From NCBI GenBank assembly GCA_026982635.1, contig JALSGR010000313.1, positions 1 through 37,070 on the forward strand: a DNA stretch of 37,070 nucleotides, given 5' to 3'. The notes under the pieces were generated by a model. The model did not search any database. It was not told the DNA's origin and saw nothing but the letters and a program-made list of their open reading frames with translations. The position numbers and the translations under genes were made by a program. Below, in pieces: positions 1 through 8,756 of this stretch. Within the stretch, counting starts at the first letter, position 1. Each line of letters begins with the position of its first letter. Origin of the DNA: Methylothermaceae bacterium. GTDB taxonomy: Bacteria; Pseudomonadota; Gammaproteobacteria; Methylococcales; Methylothermaceae.

Positions 1-672
1 CGCGCCGCAGCAGTTCGAGGGAACCGCGATAGTCGGCACCCGGCCGGGCCTGGCGATAGAGCCGGGGCACGGTTTCCAGGTTGTGGTTGAACACTTCCGG
101 TGGCTGTTGGGCCAGGATTTCCAGGGCCTTTTCTTCCCGACGGCGAAAATCCGGTGTGAGAATTTCGATGAAGGTGTCCGGTGAGGTGGCGCGGATCGCG
201 GCGATGCAGCGGGCGAACTGCGTGGCGCCGCCGTCGCGAAGGTCGTCGCGGTTGACCGATGTGATGACCACGTAGCGCAGACCCAGCTCGGCGACCGCCT
301 GCGCTAGTCGCTCCGGTTCCGCCGGATCGGGGGGCAGGGGACGTCCGTGGGCGACGTCACAGAAAGGGCAGCGCCGCGTGCACAGATCGCCCAGAATCAT
401 GAAGGTGGCGGTACCGTGGCTGAAGCATTCCCCCAGATTGGGGCAGGCAGCCTCCTCACAGACGCTGGCCAGGCGGTGCTGTCTCAGCAGGCGCTTGACC
501 CGCACCACGTTGACGTCGCTGTGGAGGCGGACGCGCAGCCATTCCGGTTTGCGCAGGGGGCGTTCCGTGGGCTCGACCTTGACGGGAATGCGGGCCAGTT
601 TGGCGGCGCCCCGTTGGTGGGTGGTCGGCGAGGTGCGCGACGGCGCCCGCAGATCTTCAGGCTGATTGCTCA
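1..672 (-). CDS. lipA: Lipoyl synthase LipA (3' end beyond window)
   Basis: Radical SAM enzyme that inserts two sulfurs into octanoyl groups on lipoyl domains, completing protein lipoylation in the cytoplasm. I translated the minus strand from the ATG at 672-670; 224 residues are visible and the C-terminal part (about 100 residues in the family) lies outside the window. The auxiliary iron-sulfur cluster cysteines are C72, C77 and C83 in a CEEAACPN-type motif. The radical SAM cluster cysteines are C98, C102 and C105 in CTRRCPFC. Both motifs are diagnostic of LipA. The start overlaps the end of lipB by 16 bases, so the two steps of lipoate assembly are translationally linked. No disruption is seen in the visible part. 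Confidence 0.96.
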
Positions 673-1328
673 TGGTCGATGCTCTGATCCGGTAGTTGAC
701 GATGACAGGCGGCGATATGGTCCTCGCCCAGTTGGGCCAGCAGGCAGCCGAGCAGTGGAACGGCCGCTTCATGGGTGCGGACGTCGATGCCCAGATCCGC
801 CAGCCGGGTCATGGGCATGCCGGGAAATCCGCAGGGGTCGATGGCGGCGAAGGGCGACAGATCCACCTCGACGTTGAGACTGAGGCCGTGATAGCTGCAC
901 AGCCGGCGCACCCGAATTCCCACGGAGGCGATTTTGGCCCGTTCCACGTAGACGCCGGGGGCGTCGGGACGCGCTTCGGCCCCGATGCCGTATTGGCGCA
1001 ACAGTTCGATGACCGCCCGCTCGAGGGCGGTGACCAGATCGCGGACGCTCAGGCGGCGGCGCGCCAGGTCTAGCAGGGGATAGACGACCAGTTGCCCCGG
1101 GCCGTGGTAAGTGGTCAGCCCGCCGCGGTCGCACCGGATCAGGGGGATGCCGTCGATGGAATCCCGCTCGGGGCGGCCGCGGACCCCTGTGGTATAGACG
1201 GGGTCGTGCTCCAGCAGCCAGATCTCGTCGGCGGATTCGGCGCTGCGATTGGTGGTGAAGCGCCGCATGGCGCGCCAGACCGGCAGATAGGGGCAGCGTC
1301 CCAGCCAACGGACGATCACGCCGGTCAC
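657..1328 (-). CDS. lipB: Octanoyl-[ACP]:protein N-octanoyltransferase LipB
   Basis: Transfers octanoate from acyl carrier protein to lipoyl domains, the step before LipA. The 223-residue length is normal. The motif [20 protein letters not shown] lies at about residues 68-87. The catalytic pair is K132 (AKIASVG) and C166 (PCGFPGM), offset by three from the K135/C169 pair known in E. coli. The start is GTG at 1328-1326, which shares bases with the TGA of ybeD (GTGA overlap), so coupled translation is likely. The conserved N-terminal core begins soon after this GTG, which supports the start. Confidence 0.96.
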   Translation of the reverse strand: MTGVIVRWLGRCPYLPVWRAMRRFTTNRSAESADEIWLLEHDPVYTTGVRGRPERDSIDGIPLIRCDRGGLTTYHGPGQLVVYPLLDLARRRLSVRDLVTALERAVIELLRQYGIGAEARPDAPGVYVERAKIASVGIRVRRLCSYHGLSLNVEVDLSPFAAIDPCGFPGMPMTRLADLGIDVRTHEAAVPLLGCLLAQLGEDHIAACHRQLPDQSIDHEQSA

Positions 1329-1585
1329 AGGACCATGACCACGTCCGGGAGCGCGCGAAGATCGGCGTACAACGCCTCCAGTTGGGCCCGGTCGCGCGCC
1401 TGGATGGTGACGGTGACCGCCTGATATTTCCCCCCCTGACTGCGGCGGCAGCGCACCGCGTTTTCCCGCAGGTCGCCCGCGTGGCGACGGACGACGGCGA
1501 CCACCGCCAGTTCGAAGTCTTCGGTGGCCGGGCCGAACGCCTTGATCGGCCAGTTGCAGGGGAATTCCACGATTTCCCGATTCAT
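1325..1585 (-). CDS. ybeD: YbeD/DUF493 family small protein
   Basis: An 86-residue protein of the DUF493 (YbeD) family, which has an ACT-like ferredoxin fold and is very often found beside lipB. The N-terminus (VEFPCNWPIKAFG) and the C-terminal ALPDVVMVL are typical of the family. The reading frame is open much further upstream, but that extension lies antisense to nothing useful and inside dat. The ATG at 1585-1583 overlaps the dat stop by four bases and gives the normal family length, so I chose it. A role in regulating lipoate metabolism has been suggested from gene neighbourhood; no biochemical function can be read from the sequence. Confidence 0.9.
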   Translation of the reverse strand: MNREIVEFPCNWPIKAFGPATEDFELAVVAVVRRHAGDLRENAVRCRRSQGGKYQAVTVTIQARDRAQLEALYADLRALPDVVMVL

Positions 1586-2427
1586 CGTTCCCCGCGGAAA
1601 GCCCGTTTGTAATCCTGGAAACGGTGGTAGAGGCGGTGCCACAGCGGCCCCGGCCGGCCGTCGCCCACCGGATTTCCGTCCAGCTCGATCACCGGCACCA
1701 ATTCCCGGGTCGAGCTGGTGAGCCAGATTTCCCCGGCCTGCGCCAGTTCCCCGGCGCGGAGGTCGCGCTCCTCGACGGGCAGGTTTTCCGCCCGCGCCAG
1801 TTCGAGAACGAAATCGCGGGTGATCCCGGGAAGCAGATGACGGCCCTTGGCCGGCGTCACCACGATCCCATCGATGACCGCGAAGACGTTGCTGGCCGCC
1901 CCTTCGGTCACCTTGCCGTCGCGGATGAGGATCACTTCGTGGCAATCCTTTTCGAGGGCCTCCTGGCGCAGGAGAACGTTGGCCAGCAGGGTGATCGCCT
2001 TGATGTGGCACCATTGCCAGCGAATATCCTCATGGGTGAGGACCCGGGCCGGTCGGGGCGGTCCGGTGTCCAGGGGAGTGGCCCAGGCGACCACGGTCGG
2101 CCGTGTCCGGCTCGGAAAGGCGTGATCCCGTTTGGGTGCCGCCCCCCGCGTGATCTGCAGATAGACCGACTGGTCGGCGCCCTCTTGAACCAATTCCTGG
2201 AGAACGGTGCGCCACTGGGAATGGGTCAGGGGGGGATCGAGGCGGATGGCGCGCAGGCTGTGGTCCAGGCGTTCCAGGTGCTGGTCGAGACGGAAGAGCC
2301 GTCCCCCGTACGCCGGAATGACTTCATAGACCCCGTCGCCGAACAGGAAACCGCGGTCGAGGACCGAGATTTTGGCCCGGCCGAGCGGCATGAATTCACC
2401 GTTGAGGTAGGCGAGCTGTTCAGTCAC
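1582..2427 (-). CDS. dat: D-amino acid transaminase (class IV PLP aminotransferase)
   Basis: PLP-dependent fold-type IV aminotransferase, 281 residues. The Schiff-base lysine is K143 in HIKAITLLANV, matching the IKSLNLL-type motif of D-alanine aminotransferases. The glycine-rich phosphate-binding stretch VTEGAASNVFAV and the region LPGITRDFV follow. Known family members interconvert D-alanine and D-glutamate, which would feed cell-wall synthesis and fits its place after dacC among peptidoglycan genes. The branched-chain aminotransferase and aminodeoxychorismate lyase subfamilies share this fold, so substrate is inferred. The start is GTG at 2427-2425, overlapping the dacC end by eight bases. 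Confidence 0.85.
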   Translation of the reverse strand: MTEQLAYLNGEFMPLGRAKISVLDRGFLFGDGVYEVIPAYGGRLFRLDQHLERLDHSLRAIRLDPPLTHSQWRTVLQELVQEGADQSVYLQITRGAAPKRDHAFPSRTRPTVVAWATPLDTGPPRPARVLTHEDIRWQWCHIKAITLLANVLLRQEALEKDCHEVILIRDGKVTEGAASNVFAVIDGIVVTPAKGRHLLPGITRDFVLELARAENLPVEERDLRAGELAQAGEIWLTSSTRELVPVIELDGNPVGDGRPGPLWHRLYHRFQDYKRAFRGER

Positions 2428-3580
2428 GTTGCTCTCTCCTCCACTGGTCGATCAACAGCCAGCCCTCGTCGAGAAGACGCCTCATCCAATTGCCGGTGTC
2501 GATCGTTTCGAGGGCGACGATGGGATGGCGGCTGATGACTTCGTCGTTCAGCTTCACGGTGAGACTGCCCAATTCCTGTCCCCGTTCCACCGGGGCGATG
2601 ATCCGGGGAGCGATTTGGATCTCGGTGGTCAGTTGTTTCTCCTGGCCCTTGGGTACGGTCACGTACACGGGGATGGGAAGACCCACCAGCACCGTTTCGG
2701 TGTTCCCCTTGTAGATGCGAACCTCCCGTAACGGTTTGTCGGCGTCGAACAGTTTCCGGGTGACGTAGAAACGGAAGCCGTAATTGAGCAAGGCCTGGGA
2801 GGCGCCGGCCCGGGCGTTTTCACTGGCGGTCCCCAGGACCACCGAGATCAGGCGCCTGCCGTCGCGTTGAGCGGAGGCGACCAGGCAGTAGCCGGCTTCC
2901 TCGGTATGGCCGGTTTTGACGCCGTCGACGCTGGAATCGCGCCAGAGGAGCAAATTGCGGTTGCGCTGGGTGATGCCGTTGTAAGTGAATTCCTTGATCT
3001 TGAACCAGGCGTAGTAGCGGGGGAATTCCGCGATCAGCGCCCGGGTCAGAAGCGCCAGGTCGTGGGCCGTGGTGTAGTGATCCGGGTCCGGCAGGCCGGT
3101 GCTGTTGGTATAGTGGGTGTTCGTCAGGCCGAGCCGACGGGCGTGTTGATTCATCAGTTCGGCGAAGGTGCGCTCGTCGCCGGCGATGTGTTCCGCCAGG
3201 GCGATGCTGGCGTCGTTGCCGGACTGGACGATGACCCCCTTGAGCAGGTCCGCCACCGATACCTGCTTGCCGACCTCGATGAACATCCGCGATCCCGGGG
3301 CCCGCCAGGCCTTTTCGCTGACGGTGACCTGGTCGTCCAGGCGCAGGTTCCCCTGCGCCAGCTCGTGTAACACCACGTACACCGTCATGATCTTGGTCAG
3401 GCTGGCCGGCGGCAGGGGCACGTCCTCCTGGCGGCGGGCCAGGGCCTTGCCGCTTTGGAAGTCCATCAGATAGTAGCTCTTGGCCTGCGGTTCCGGCGGC
3501 GCCGGAATGATGGCGGCGACCGGTCGTGCCAGTAGCAACAGGGGAATCAGCACGAAATGGAGAGCTTTCAGGCGTCCCAT
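2420..3580 (-). CDS. dacC: Serine-type D-Ala-D-Ala carboxypeptidase (PBP5/6 family)
   Basis: Low-molecular-weight penicillin-binding protein that removes the terminal D-alanine from peptidoglycan pentapeptides in the periplasm. The 386-residue protein has a signal peptide at about residues 1-23 (LIPLLLLARPVAA). The three active-site motifs are all present: SLTK at 60-63, SGN at 120-122 and KTG at 222-224. A C-terminal beta domain follows. The last 25 residues (WMRRLLDEGWLLIDQWRR) form an amphipathic helix of the kind that anchors PBP5/6 to the inner membrane face. It starts eight bases after rlpA. The family has paralogues dacA, dacC and dacD, so the exact symbol is chosen by context. Confidence 0.93.
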   Translation of the reverse strand: MGRLKALHFVLIPLLLLARPVAAIIPAPPEPQAKSYYLMDFQSGKALARRQEDVPLPPASLTKIMTVYVVLHELAQGNLRLDDQVTVSEKAWRAPGSRMFIEVGKQVSVADLLKGVIVQSGNDASIALAEHIAGDERTFAELMNQHARRLGLTNTHYTNSTGLPDPDHYTTAHDLALLTRALIAEFPRYYAWFKIKEFTYNGITQRNRNLLLWRDSSVDGVKTGHTEEAGYCLVASAQRDGRRLISVVLGTASENARAGASQALLNYGFRFYVTRKLFDADKPLREVRIYKGNTETVLVGLPIPVYVTVPKGQEKQLTTEIQIAPRIIAPVERGQELGSLTVKLNDEVISRHPIVALETIDTGNWMRRLLDEGWLLIDQWRREQRD

Positions 3581-3588
3581 GGTTTCCT

Positions 3589-4335
3589 TCAGTCGTTCAC
3601 GATGGCGGGGGTGATGCCGAGCGCCTTCAGTCGGCGGGTCAGATCGTCCACCTGACTCTGGGAGGTCAGGGGACCGAGACGGACTCGGTACAGGGTCCGT
3701 CCCCGACGCCGGTAGGGGGCGATCCGGACGTTGGCGAGGCGATGGCGGTCGAGGCGGGCGAGCAGCCGTTCGGCGTTGGTGCGGTCGGAGAAGGCGCCCA
3801 ACTGCAGATAGACGCCGCGACCGGATGTCGCCGGGGGTTCCAGGGCCCGGACTTCCACCGGCGCCGTGCCGGAAAGGTCCATTCCCAGTTTGACCGCGGC
3901 GGCGTAGGACAGGTCGATGATCCGGTCCGGATGGAAAGGACCCCGGTCGTTGATTCTCACCACCACGCTTTTGCCGTTGCGCAGATTGGTGACGCGGACG
4001 TAGCTGGGGATGGGTAGGGTGCGATGGGCGGCGGTCATCCGGTACATGTCGTACGGTTCACCGCTGGCCGTTCGGCGGCCGTGGAACTTGCGTCCGTACC
4101 AGGAGGCGATGCCTCGTTCCACGTATCCGGACGCGCTCTTCAGCACCCGGTAGCGCCGTCCCCGCACCTCGTAACTGTCGGGGTTGGCCGACCGACTACG
4201 GGCCTCGAAGCGGGGTACCGCGTCGGGAAGGGTGCCGACATCCCGAGGGTGGAGGGGAGGGCCGTCGGTGGTATAAGAACTGCAGCCGGCCAGGAGCGCC
4301 AGCCAGCCGGCCAACGCGGTCGGAAAACGTCTCAT
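3589..4335 (-). CDS. rlpA: RlpA septal-ring lytic transglycosylase lipoprotein
   Basis: Outer-membrane lipoprotein that cleaves peptidoglycan glycan strands lacking stem peptides and localises to septa (known for Pseudomonas RlpA). The 248-residue protein has a lipobox LLAGC with the lipidated cysteine at C18. The double-psi beta-barrel domain spans about residues 75-165: GIASWYG at 75-81, E93 and H104 with the same 11-residue spacing as the two conserved active residues of the family, and NDRGPF at 129-134. A C-terminal SPOR domain, which binds denuded glycan, spans about 173-248. It lies between mltB and dacC and overlaps mltB by four bases. Confidence 0.94.
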   Translation of the reverse strand: MRRFPTALAGWLALLAGCSSYTTDGPPLHPRDVGTLPDAVPRFEARSRSANPDSYEVRGRRYRVLKSASGYVERGIASWYGRKFHGRRTASGEPYDMYRMTAAHRTLPIPSYVRVTNLRNGKSVVVRINDRGPFHPDRIIDLSYAAAVKLGMDLSGTAPVEVRALEPPATSGRGVYLQLGAFSDRTNAERLLARLDRHRLANVRIAPYRRRGRTLYRVRLGPLTSQSQVDDLTRRLKALGITPAIVND

Positions 4336-5306
4336 GGCGTCTCGATCCGGGAACGGATGGCCTCGCTCAGTTGATAGACCGCCATGGCGTAGAGCCGGCT
4401 GTGGTTGTAGCGGGTGATGACGTAGAAATTGGGAAAGCCGAGCCAGACCTCAGGCCCCCGCTCGCCGTCGAATGCCATCACGACCGCCTTGTGGGAGTCC
4501 GGGTAAGGCAGATCCAGGCCGGCAAGGCCCTGGGCCTTGAGTTCCCCCAGCGTCCGCCGCGGTTCCAGCCCGGTGTCCGCCAGAGCGACCGCCACCTTGG
4601 GCAGCGGCACCGCCACCGGTTCGCCTTTGCGCCAGCCGTGTTCGACGAAGTAGTTGGCGATGCTGGCGATCACGTCCCCCGGGTCGTTCCAGATGTCCCG
4701 TTTGCCGTCGCCGTCGAAATCCGCCGCATAGCGGCGATAGCTGGACGGCATGAACTGGGGCCAGCCCATGGCGCCGGCGTATGATCCCAGGGGGCGGCGC
4801 GGGTCCATCCCTTCCTCCCGGGTGAGCAGGAAGAATTGTTCCAGTTCTCGGCGGAAGAAATCGGTGCGCCGGGGGTAGGCGAAGGCCAGCGTCGCCAGGG
4901 CGTCGAGCACGCGGAACGAGCCGGTGCGGGTGCCGTAGAAAGTCTCCACGCCGAGGATGGCGACGAGGATCTGCGCCGGCACCCCGTAAGTCCGCTGCAC
5001 CTGTTCCAGAATCGCCCGGTGCCGTTTCCAGAAGGCGACTCCGCGATCGATCCGCTTCCGGGTCAGGAAGATTTTGCGATATTCGGGCCACGGTTTGCCC
5101 TCGGCAGGACGCCGCATCGCCTCGAGGATCGTGGTTTTGATTTCGGCGTCCTGGAGGGCCGCCGTCAGCTCCCCGGGCTCGATGCCATGACGCCGGGCCA
5201 TTTGCCCGACGAACCGCCGGGCGGCGGGGTAGTCGTCGAACGAGAGAGCGGAAACGGAACCTGTGACCAGAGCCAGCAGCAGACCGAGGGGCTTTGCGGC
5301 GTTCAT
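4332..5306 (-). CDS. mltB: Lytic murein transglycosylase B
   Basis: Periplasmic enzyme that cleaves the MurNAc-GlcNAc bond with formation of 1,6-anhydro ends. The 324-residue length is usual. There is a hydrophobic signal segment at residues 6-20 without a lipobox cysteine, so it may be soluble, unlike lipoprotein E. coli MltB. The catalytic glutamate is E121 in ILGVETFYG. The downstream GAMGWPQFMPSSYR and DFDGDGKRDIWN (EF-hand-like calcium site) are hallmark motifs. The ATG follows the rodA stop with no gap, so it is the natural start. Confidence 0.94.
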   Translation of the reverse strand: MNAAKPLGLLLALVTGSVSALSFDDYPAARRFVGQMARRHGIEPGELTAALQDAEIKTTILEAMRRPAEGKPWPEYRKIFLTRKRIDRGVAFWKRHRAILEQVQRTYGVPAQILVAILGVETFYGTRTGSFRVLDALATLAFAYPRRTDFFRRELEQFFLLTREEGMDPRRPLGSYAGAMGWPQFMPSSYRRYAADFDGDGKRDIWNDPGDVIASIANYFVEHGWRKGEPVAVPLPKVAVALADTGLEPRRTLGELKAQGLAGLDLPYPDSHKAVVMAFDGERGPEVWLGFPNFYVITRYNHSRLYAMAVYQLSEAIRSRIETP

Positions 5307-6428
5307 TCAGGACGGCACCAGTTTGCGATGGGTGTGCAAGGACATCATGATACCAAAGCCGGCCATCAGTGTGACCATCGAGGTGCCGCCGTAGCTGATG
5401 AGAGGGAGGGGGACCCCCACGACCGGCAGCAGGCCGATCACCATGCCGACGTTGACAAAGACGTACACGAAGAAGGTCAGGGTCAAACCGGCGCAGAGCA
5501 GGCGGCTGAAGCTGTCCTGGGCTTGGAGGGCCATGAGAAGTCCGCGGGCGATGATCGCCAGGTACAGAACCAACAGACTCAGGGCGCCGAGTAGGCCGAA
5601 TTCTTCCGCCAGCACCGCGAAGATGAAGTCGGTATGGGGTTCGGGCAGGAATTCCAGGTGAGCCTGGGTGCCGCCCATCCAACCTTTTCCCCATATGCCG
5701 CCGGAACCGATGGCGATCTTGGCCTGGATGGTGTGGTAGCCCCGCCCGAGGGGATCCTGCTCCGGGTTCAGGAACATCAGGATGCGGTCCCGCTGATAAT
5801 CGTGCAGCTGGGTCCATAGCACCGGCAGCGCCGCGAGCACGGCGCCGATCAGTCCGCCCAGGATGCGCCAGGAGATGCCGGAAAAGAACACCACGGCGGA
5901 GCCGGCCGCAGCCACCAGGATCGCGGTCCCCAGATCCGGCTGTTTGGCGATCAGAAGCACCGGCAGCAGAATGAAAAGCCCCGCCAGGGCCAGGGTTTTG
6001 GGCTGAGGCGGCAGCGGATGCTGGGCGAGAAAGCGAGCCACCAACATGGGCGTGAAGATCTTGACGAATTCCGACGGCTGGAAACGGACGATCCCGAGAT
6101 CGAGCCAGCGCCGCGCTCCCTTACCCACGTCGCCGAAGATCAGGACGGCGATCAACAGCAGGATGCCGAGCCCGTAGAGATAGGGGCTCCAGCGGTAGAA
6201 GCTGCGGGGATGGATTTGCGCCAGGGCCGTCATGACGGTGAAGGCGATCCCCATGCGGATCATCTGGTTGTAGACCAGTTTCATATTGCCGTCGGTGGCG
6301 CTGTAGAGGACCGCAAGGCCGATGCCCGCCACCAGCAGCAGCCCGAAAAGCAGCACGGGGTCCAGGTGGATGCGGTGCCACAGGCTTTTGGGAGCGGCGG
6401 GATAGGCGTGGCGAATGATGCTGTTCAT
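5307..6428 (-). CDS. rodA: Peptidoglycan glycosyltransferase RodA (SEDS family)
   Basis: Polytopic inner-membrane glycosyltransferase that polymerises lipid II for side-wall elongation, in complex with PBP2. The reading frame continues upstream, but the ATG at 6428-6426 overlaps the mrdA stop by four bases and gives a normal 373-residue protein. About ten membrane helices are visible. Family motifs include RRWLDLG (107-112 region), RFQPSEFVKI, KQPDLGTA at 162-169, and PEPHTDFIF with the catalytic aspartate D267. PLPLISYGGTS closes the SEDS signature. Its partner mrdA lies directly upstream, as in most rod-shaped proteobacteria. Confidence 0.96.
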   Translation of the reverse strand: MNSIIRHAYPAAPKSLWHRIHLDPVLLFGLLLVAGIGLAVLYSATDGNMKLVYNQMIRMGIAFTVMTALAQIHPRSFYRWSPYLYGLGILLLIAVLIFGDVGKGARRWLDLGIVRFQPSEFVKIFTPMLVARFLAQHPLPPQPKTLALAGLFILLPVLLIAKQPDLGTAILVAAAGSAVVFFSGISWRILGGLIGAVLAALPVLWTQLHDYQRDRILMFLNPEQDPLGRGYHTIQAKIAIGSGGIWGKGWMGGTQAHLEFLPEPHTDFIFAVLAEEFGLLGALSLLVLYLAIIARGLLMALQAQDSFSRLLCAGLTLTFFVYVFVNVGMVIGLLPVVGVPLPLISYGGTSMVTLMAGFGIMMSLHTHRKLVPS

Positions 6429-8266
6429 GGTCGTTGGTGTTCCAGGTAGTGTTCGATGAGCCGGCGGGCGATGGGGGCGGCGGCGGAGCCGCCGTGTCCG
6501 GCGTTTTCCGCGATGACGGCCACGGCGATTTGGGGATGGTCGGCCGGGGCGAAGGCGATGAACAGGGCGTGGTCGCGGAGCTTTTTCGCCACTTTGCTGG
6601 CGTGGTATTCCTCGTCCTGTTTCACCGTGAACACCTGGGCGGTGCCGGTCTTGCCGGCGATCCGGTAGTCGAGGCCCAGACCGATGCGCCGCGCGGTGCC
6701 TCTGGCGCCGTGTACCACGTTGACCATGGCGTCGATGATGGTGCGCAGATGGCGGGGATCGAGGCGGAGCCGGGCTTCCGGTTCTTCCAGATACAGCGGT
6801 GACGATTTGCCGTCGATCACTTGGTAGGCGGCCACGTGGGGCGTCACGATGGCGCCGCGGTTGGCGAGTATGGCGGTGGCTTTGGCCAGTTGCAGGGGCG
6901 TCACCTGGAGGAAGCCCTGACCGATTCCGGTGATCAGGGTCTCGCCGGGATACCAGGGTTGATGGAAGGTTTTGCGTTTCCAGTCGCGGGAAGGCAGCAG
7001 GCCCGCCTTTTCCCCGCCCAGGTCGATGCCGGTGCGCCGGCCGAATCCGAAGCGCGACAGGAAGCGGTGCAGGCGGTCGATTCCCAGGTTGTGGGCCAGA
7101 TCGTAGAAGTAAACGTCGCAGGATTGGGTGATCGCGCTCTTGAGATCGACGCTGCCGTGGCCCCATTTTTTCCAGTCGCGGTAACGATGCGATATCCCGG
7201 GCAGGCGGTAGAAGCCCGGGCAGAAAATTTCCTTCCGGGCGTCGATGACGCCGTATTCGAGACCGGCCAGGCCGACGAACGGCTTGACGGTCGAACCGGG
7301 CGGATAGCGCCCCCGCAAGGTGCGGTCGAACAGGGGGCGGTCGGGGGATTTCTGCAGTTCCCGATAAGCCTTGCGGCTGATGCCGAACACGAAGACGTTG
7401 GGATCGAATCCGGGTTTGCTCACCAGGGCGAGCACTCTGCCGGTTTGCGGTTCCAGGGCCACCACCGCGCCGTTGTGTTCCCCCAGGCCCCGGTAAGCGA
7501 TGTCCTGCAGGTCGATGTCGATGGACAGATGCAGGTCACCGCCGGGCCGGGGCGGGGTTTCTTTCAAAACCCGCAGCTCGCGGCCGGTGGCGTTGGTCTC
7601 GATTTCGGCGTAGCCGGTGTGGCCGTGGAGCAGGGTCTCGTAGGATCGCTCGACCCCCACTTTGCCGATGTGGGTGGTGCCCCGGTATTCGATCGGATCG
7701 AGCCGTTTCAGTTCGCTCTCGTTGATGCTGCCCACGTAGCCCACCACGTGGGAGACCAGCTCCCCGTAAGGGTAGTGGCGGACGAGGCGGGCCCGGATGT
7801 CGACGCCGTGGAAGAAAGGACGTTTGACGGCGAAGCGGGCCACCTCGACGTCGGTCAGGTGTAGTTTCAGGGGAACGCTTTCGAAACGCCGATGCCGTTT
7901 GAGGCGACGCCGGAAGCGCCGGATTTCCTCGTCGCCGATGTCGATCACCTCGCGCAATCTTGCCAGGGTGCCTTCCAGATCGTCCACCTGTTCCGGAACG
8001 ATTTCCAGGCTGTAGACCGAAACGTTCTCCGCCAGAATCCTGCCGTTGCGGTCGTAGATGAGCCCGCGGGTCGGTGGCAGGGGAATGATTTTGACCCGGT
8101 TGTCCCGGGCCAGCATGGCGTAGTGTTCGTGCCCCAGGATTTGCAGATAGATCAACCGGGCCACCAGGCCCAGGGTCATCAGTATGACGAGGACGGCCGC
8201 AGCGGTGATCCGGTTGAGAAACAGGCGGGTTTCTAGGGCGGCGTCCTTGAGCCGGAAGGCGGGCAT
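6425..8266 (-). CDS. mrdA: Penicillin-binding protein 2 (elongation transpeptidase)
   Basis: Class B PBP that cross-links new peptidoglycan in the elongasome and activates RodA. The 613-residue protein has one N-terminal membrane anchor at about residues 20-43. A pedestal domain follows, with RGLIYDRNGRILA at about 67-79. The transpeptidase domain has STVK at 325-328 (acylated serine S325), SCD at 382-384 in the SxN position, and KTG at 539-541. Aspartate in the third place of the second motif is normal for PBP2. It is spaced by one base from mreD and overlaps rodA by four. Confidence 0.96.
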   Translation of the reverse strand: MPAFRLKDAALETRLFLNRITAAAVLVILMTLGLVARLIYLQILGHEHYAMLARDNRVKIIPLPPTRGLIYDRNGRILAENVSVYSLEIVPEQVDDLEGTLARLREVIDIGDEEIRRFRRRLKRHRRFESVPLKLHLTDVEVARFAVKRPFFHGVDIRARLVRHYPYGELVSHVVGYVGSINESELKRLDPIEYRGTTHIGKVGVERSYETLLHGHTGYAEIETNATGRELRVLKETPPRPGGDLHLSIDIDLQDIAYRGLGEHNGAVVALEPQTGRVLALVSKPGFDPNVFVFGISRKAYRELQKSPDRPLFDRTLRGRYPPGSTVKPFVGLAGLEYGVIDARKEIFCPGFYRLPGISHRYRDWKKWGHGSVDLKSAITQSCDVYFYDLAHNLGIDRLHRFLSRFGFGRRTGIDLGGEKAGLLPSRDWKRKTFHQPWYPGETLITGIGQGFLQVTPLQLAKATAILANRGAIVTPHVAAYQVIDGKSSPLYLEEPEARLRLDPRHLRTIIDAMVNVVHGARGTARRIGLGLDYRIAGKTGTAQVFTVKQDEEYHASKVAKKLRDHALFIAFAPADHPQIAVAVIAENAGHGGSAAAPIARRLIEHYLEHQRP

Positions 8267-8267
8267 G

Positions 8268-8756
8268 TCAAAGGGTGGGGAGATGGCGCCGTTTCAGGAA
8301 ACCGCAGCCGGTCAGGACCAGCGGCCAGGCCAGCGTGCCGGTGACGCAGGGCAGCCAGTAGCTCCACGACAACAGGGGCCTGCCCCGCAGGGCCTCGAGG
8401 CAGAAAAGCAGCAACTGGGCGCTGAGCAGGAAAAGCAGGATCAACGGCAGTTGCTGGCTCAGGGGAAAGACCCGCAGGCGGGTGTGAAACCGGACGCAGC
8501 AATAGGCCGCCAGGGCATAGATCAGGGCGTGCTGGCCCAGGAGCGGCCCCGTCGCCGCATCGACCCACAGGCCGGTCAGCCAGGCCGAGCCGATGCCGAA
8601 ACGCTCCGGAAAGGTCAGGCACCAGTAGATCACGACCAGCAGCACCCAGTCGGGATTGAGTTGAAGGAGGGGTTGGGGTAGCGCCAGCAGCCGGAGCACC
8701 AGGGCGAGCGCCAGGGTGAAGCCGATCAGCAGATAGACGTGGGTGTCAAGAGTCAT
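8268..8756 (-). CDS. mreD: Rod shape-determining protein MreD
   Basis: Small integral membrane protein of the elongasome, 162 residues, with about five hydrophobic helices (for example residues 8-24, 37-50, 98-116). Sequence conservation in this family is low, but the stretch FGIGSAWLTGLWVDAATGPLLGQHAL matches the conserved MreD region around GLLLDLLxGxxLGxHAL, and position between mreC and mrdA is decisive. The start overlaps the mreC end by 11 bases. Confidence 0.92.
   Translation of the reverse strand: MTLDTHVYLLIGFTLALALVLRLLALPQPLLQLNPDWVLLVVIYWCLTFPERFGIGSAWLTGLWVDAATGPLLGQHALIYALAAYCCVRFHTRLRVFPLSQQLPLILLFLLSAQLLLFCLEALRGRPLLSWSYWLPCVTGTLAWPLVLTGCGFLKRRHLPTL

Noticed and set aside
4450-5817. 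455-codon open frame on the minus strand overlapping mltB and rodA
   Set aside because: Different frame from both real genes; composition is Arg/Pro/Gly rich and has no domain.
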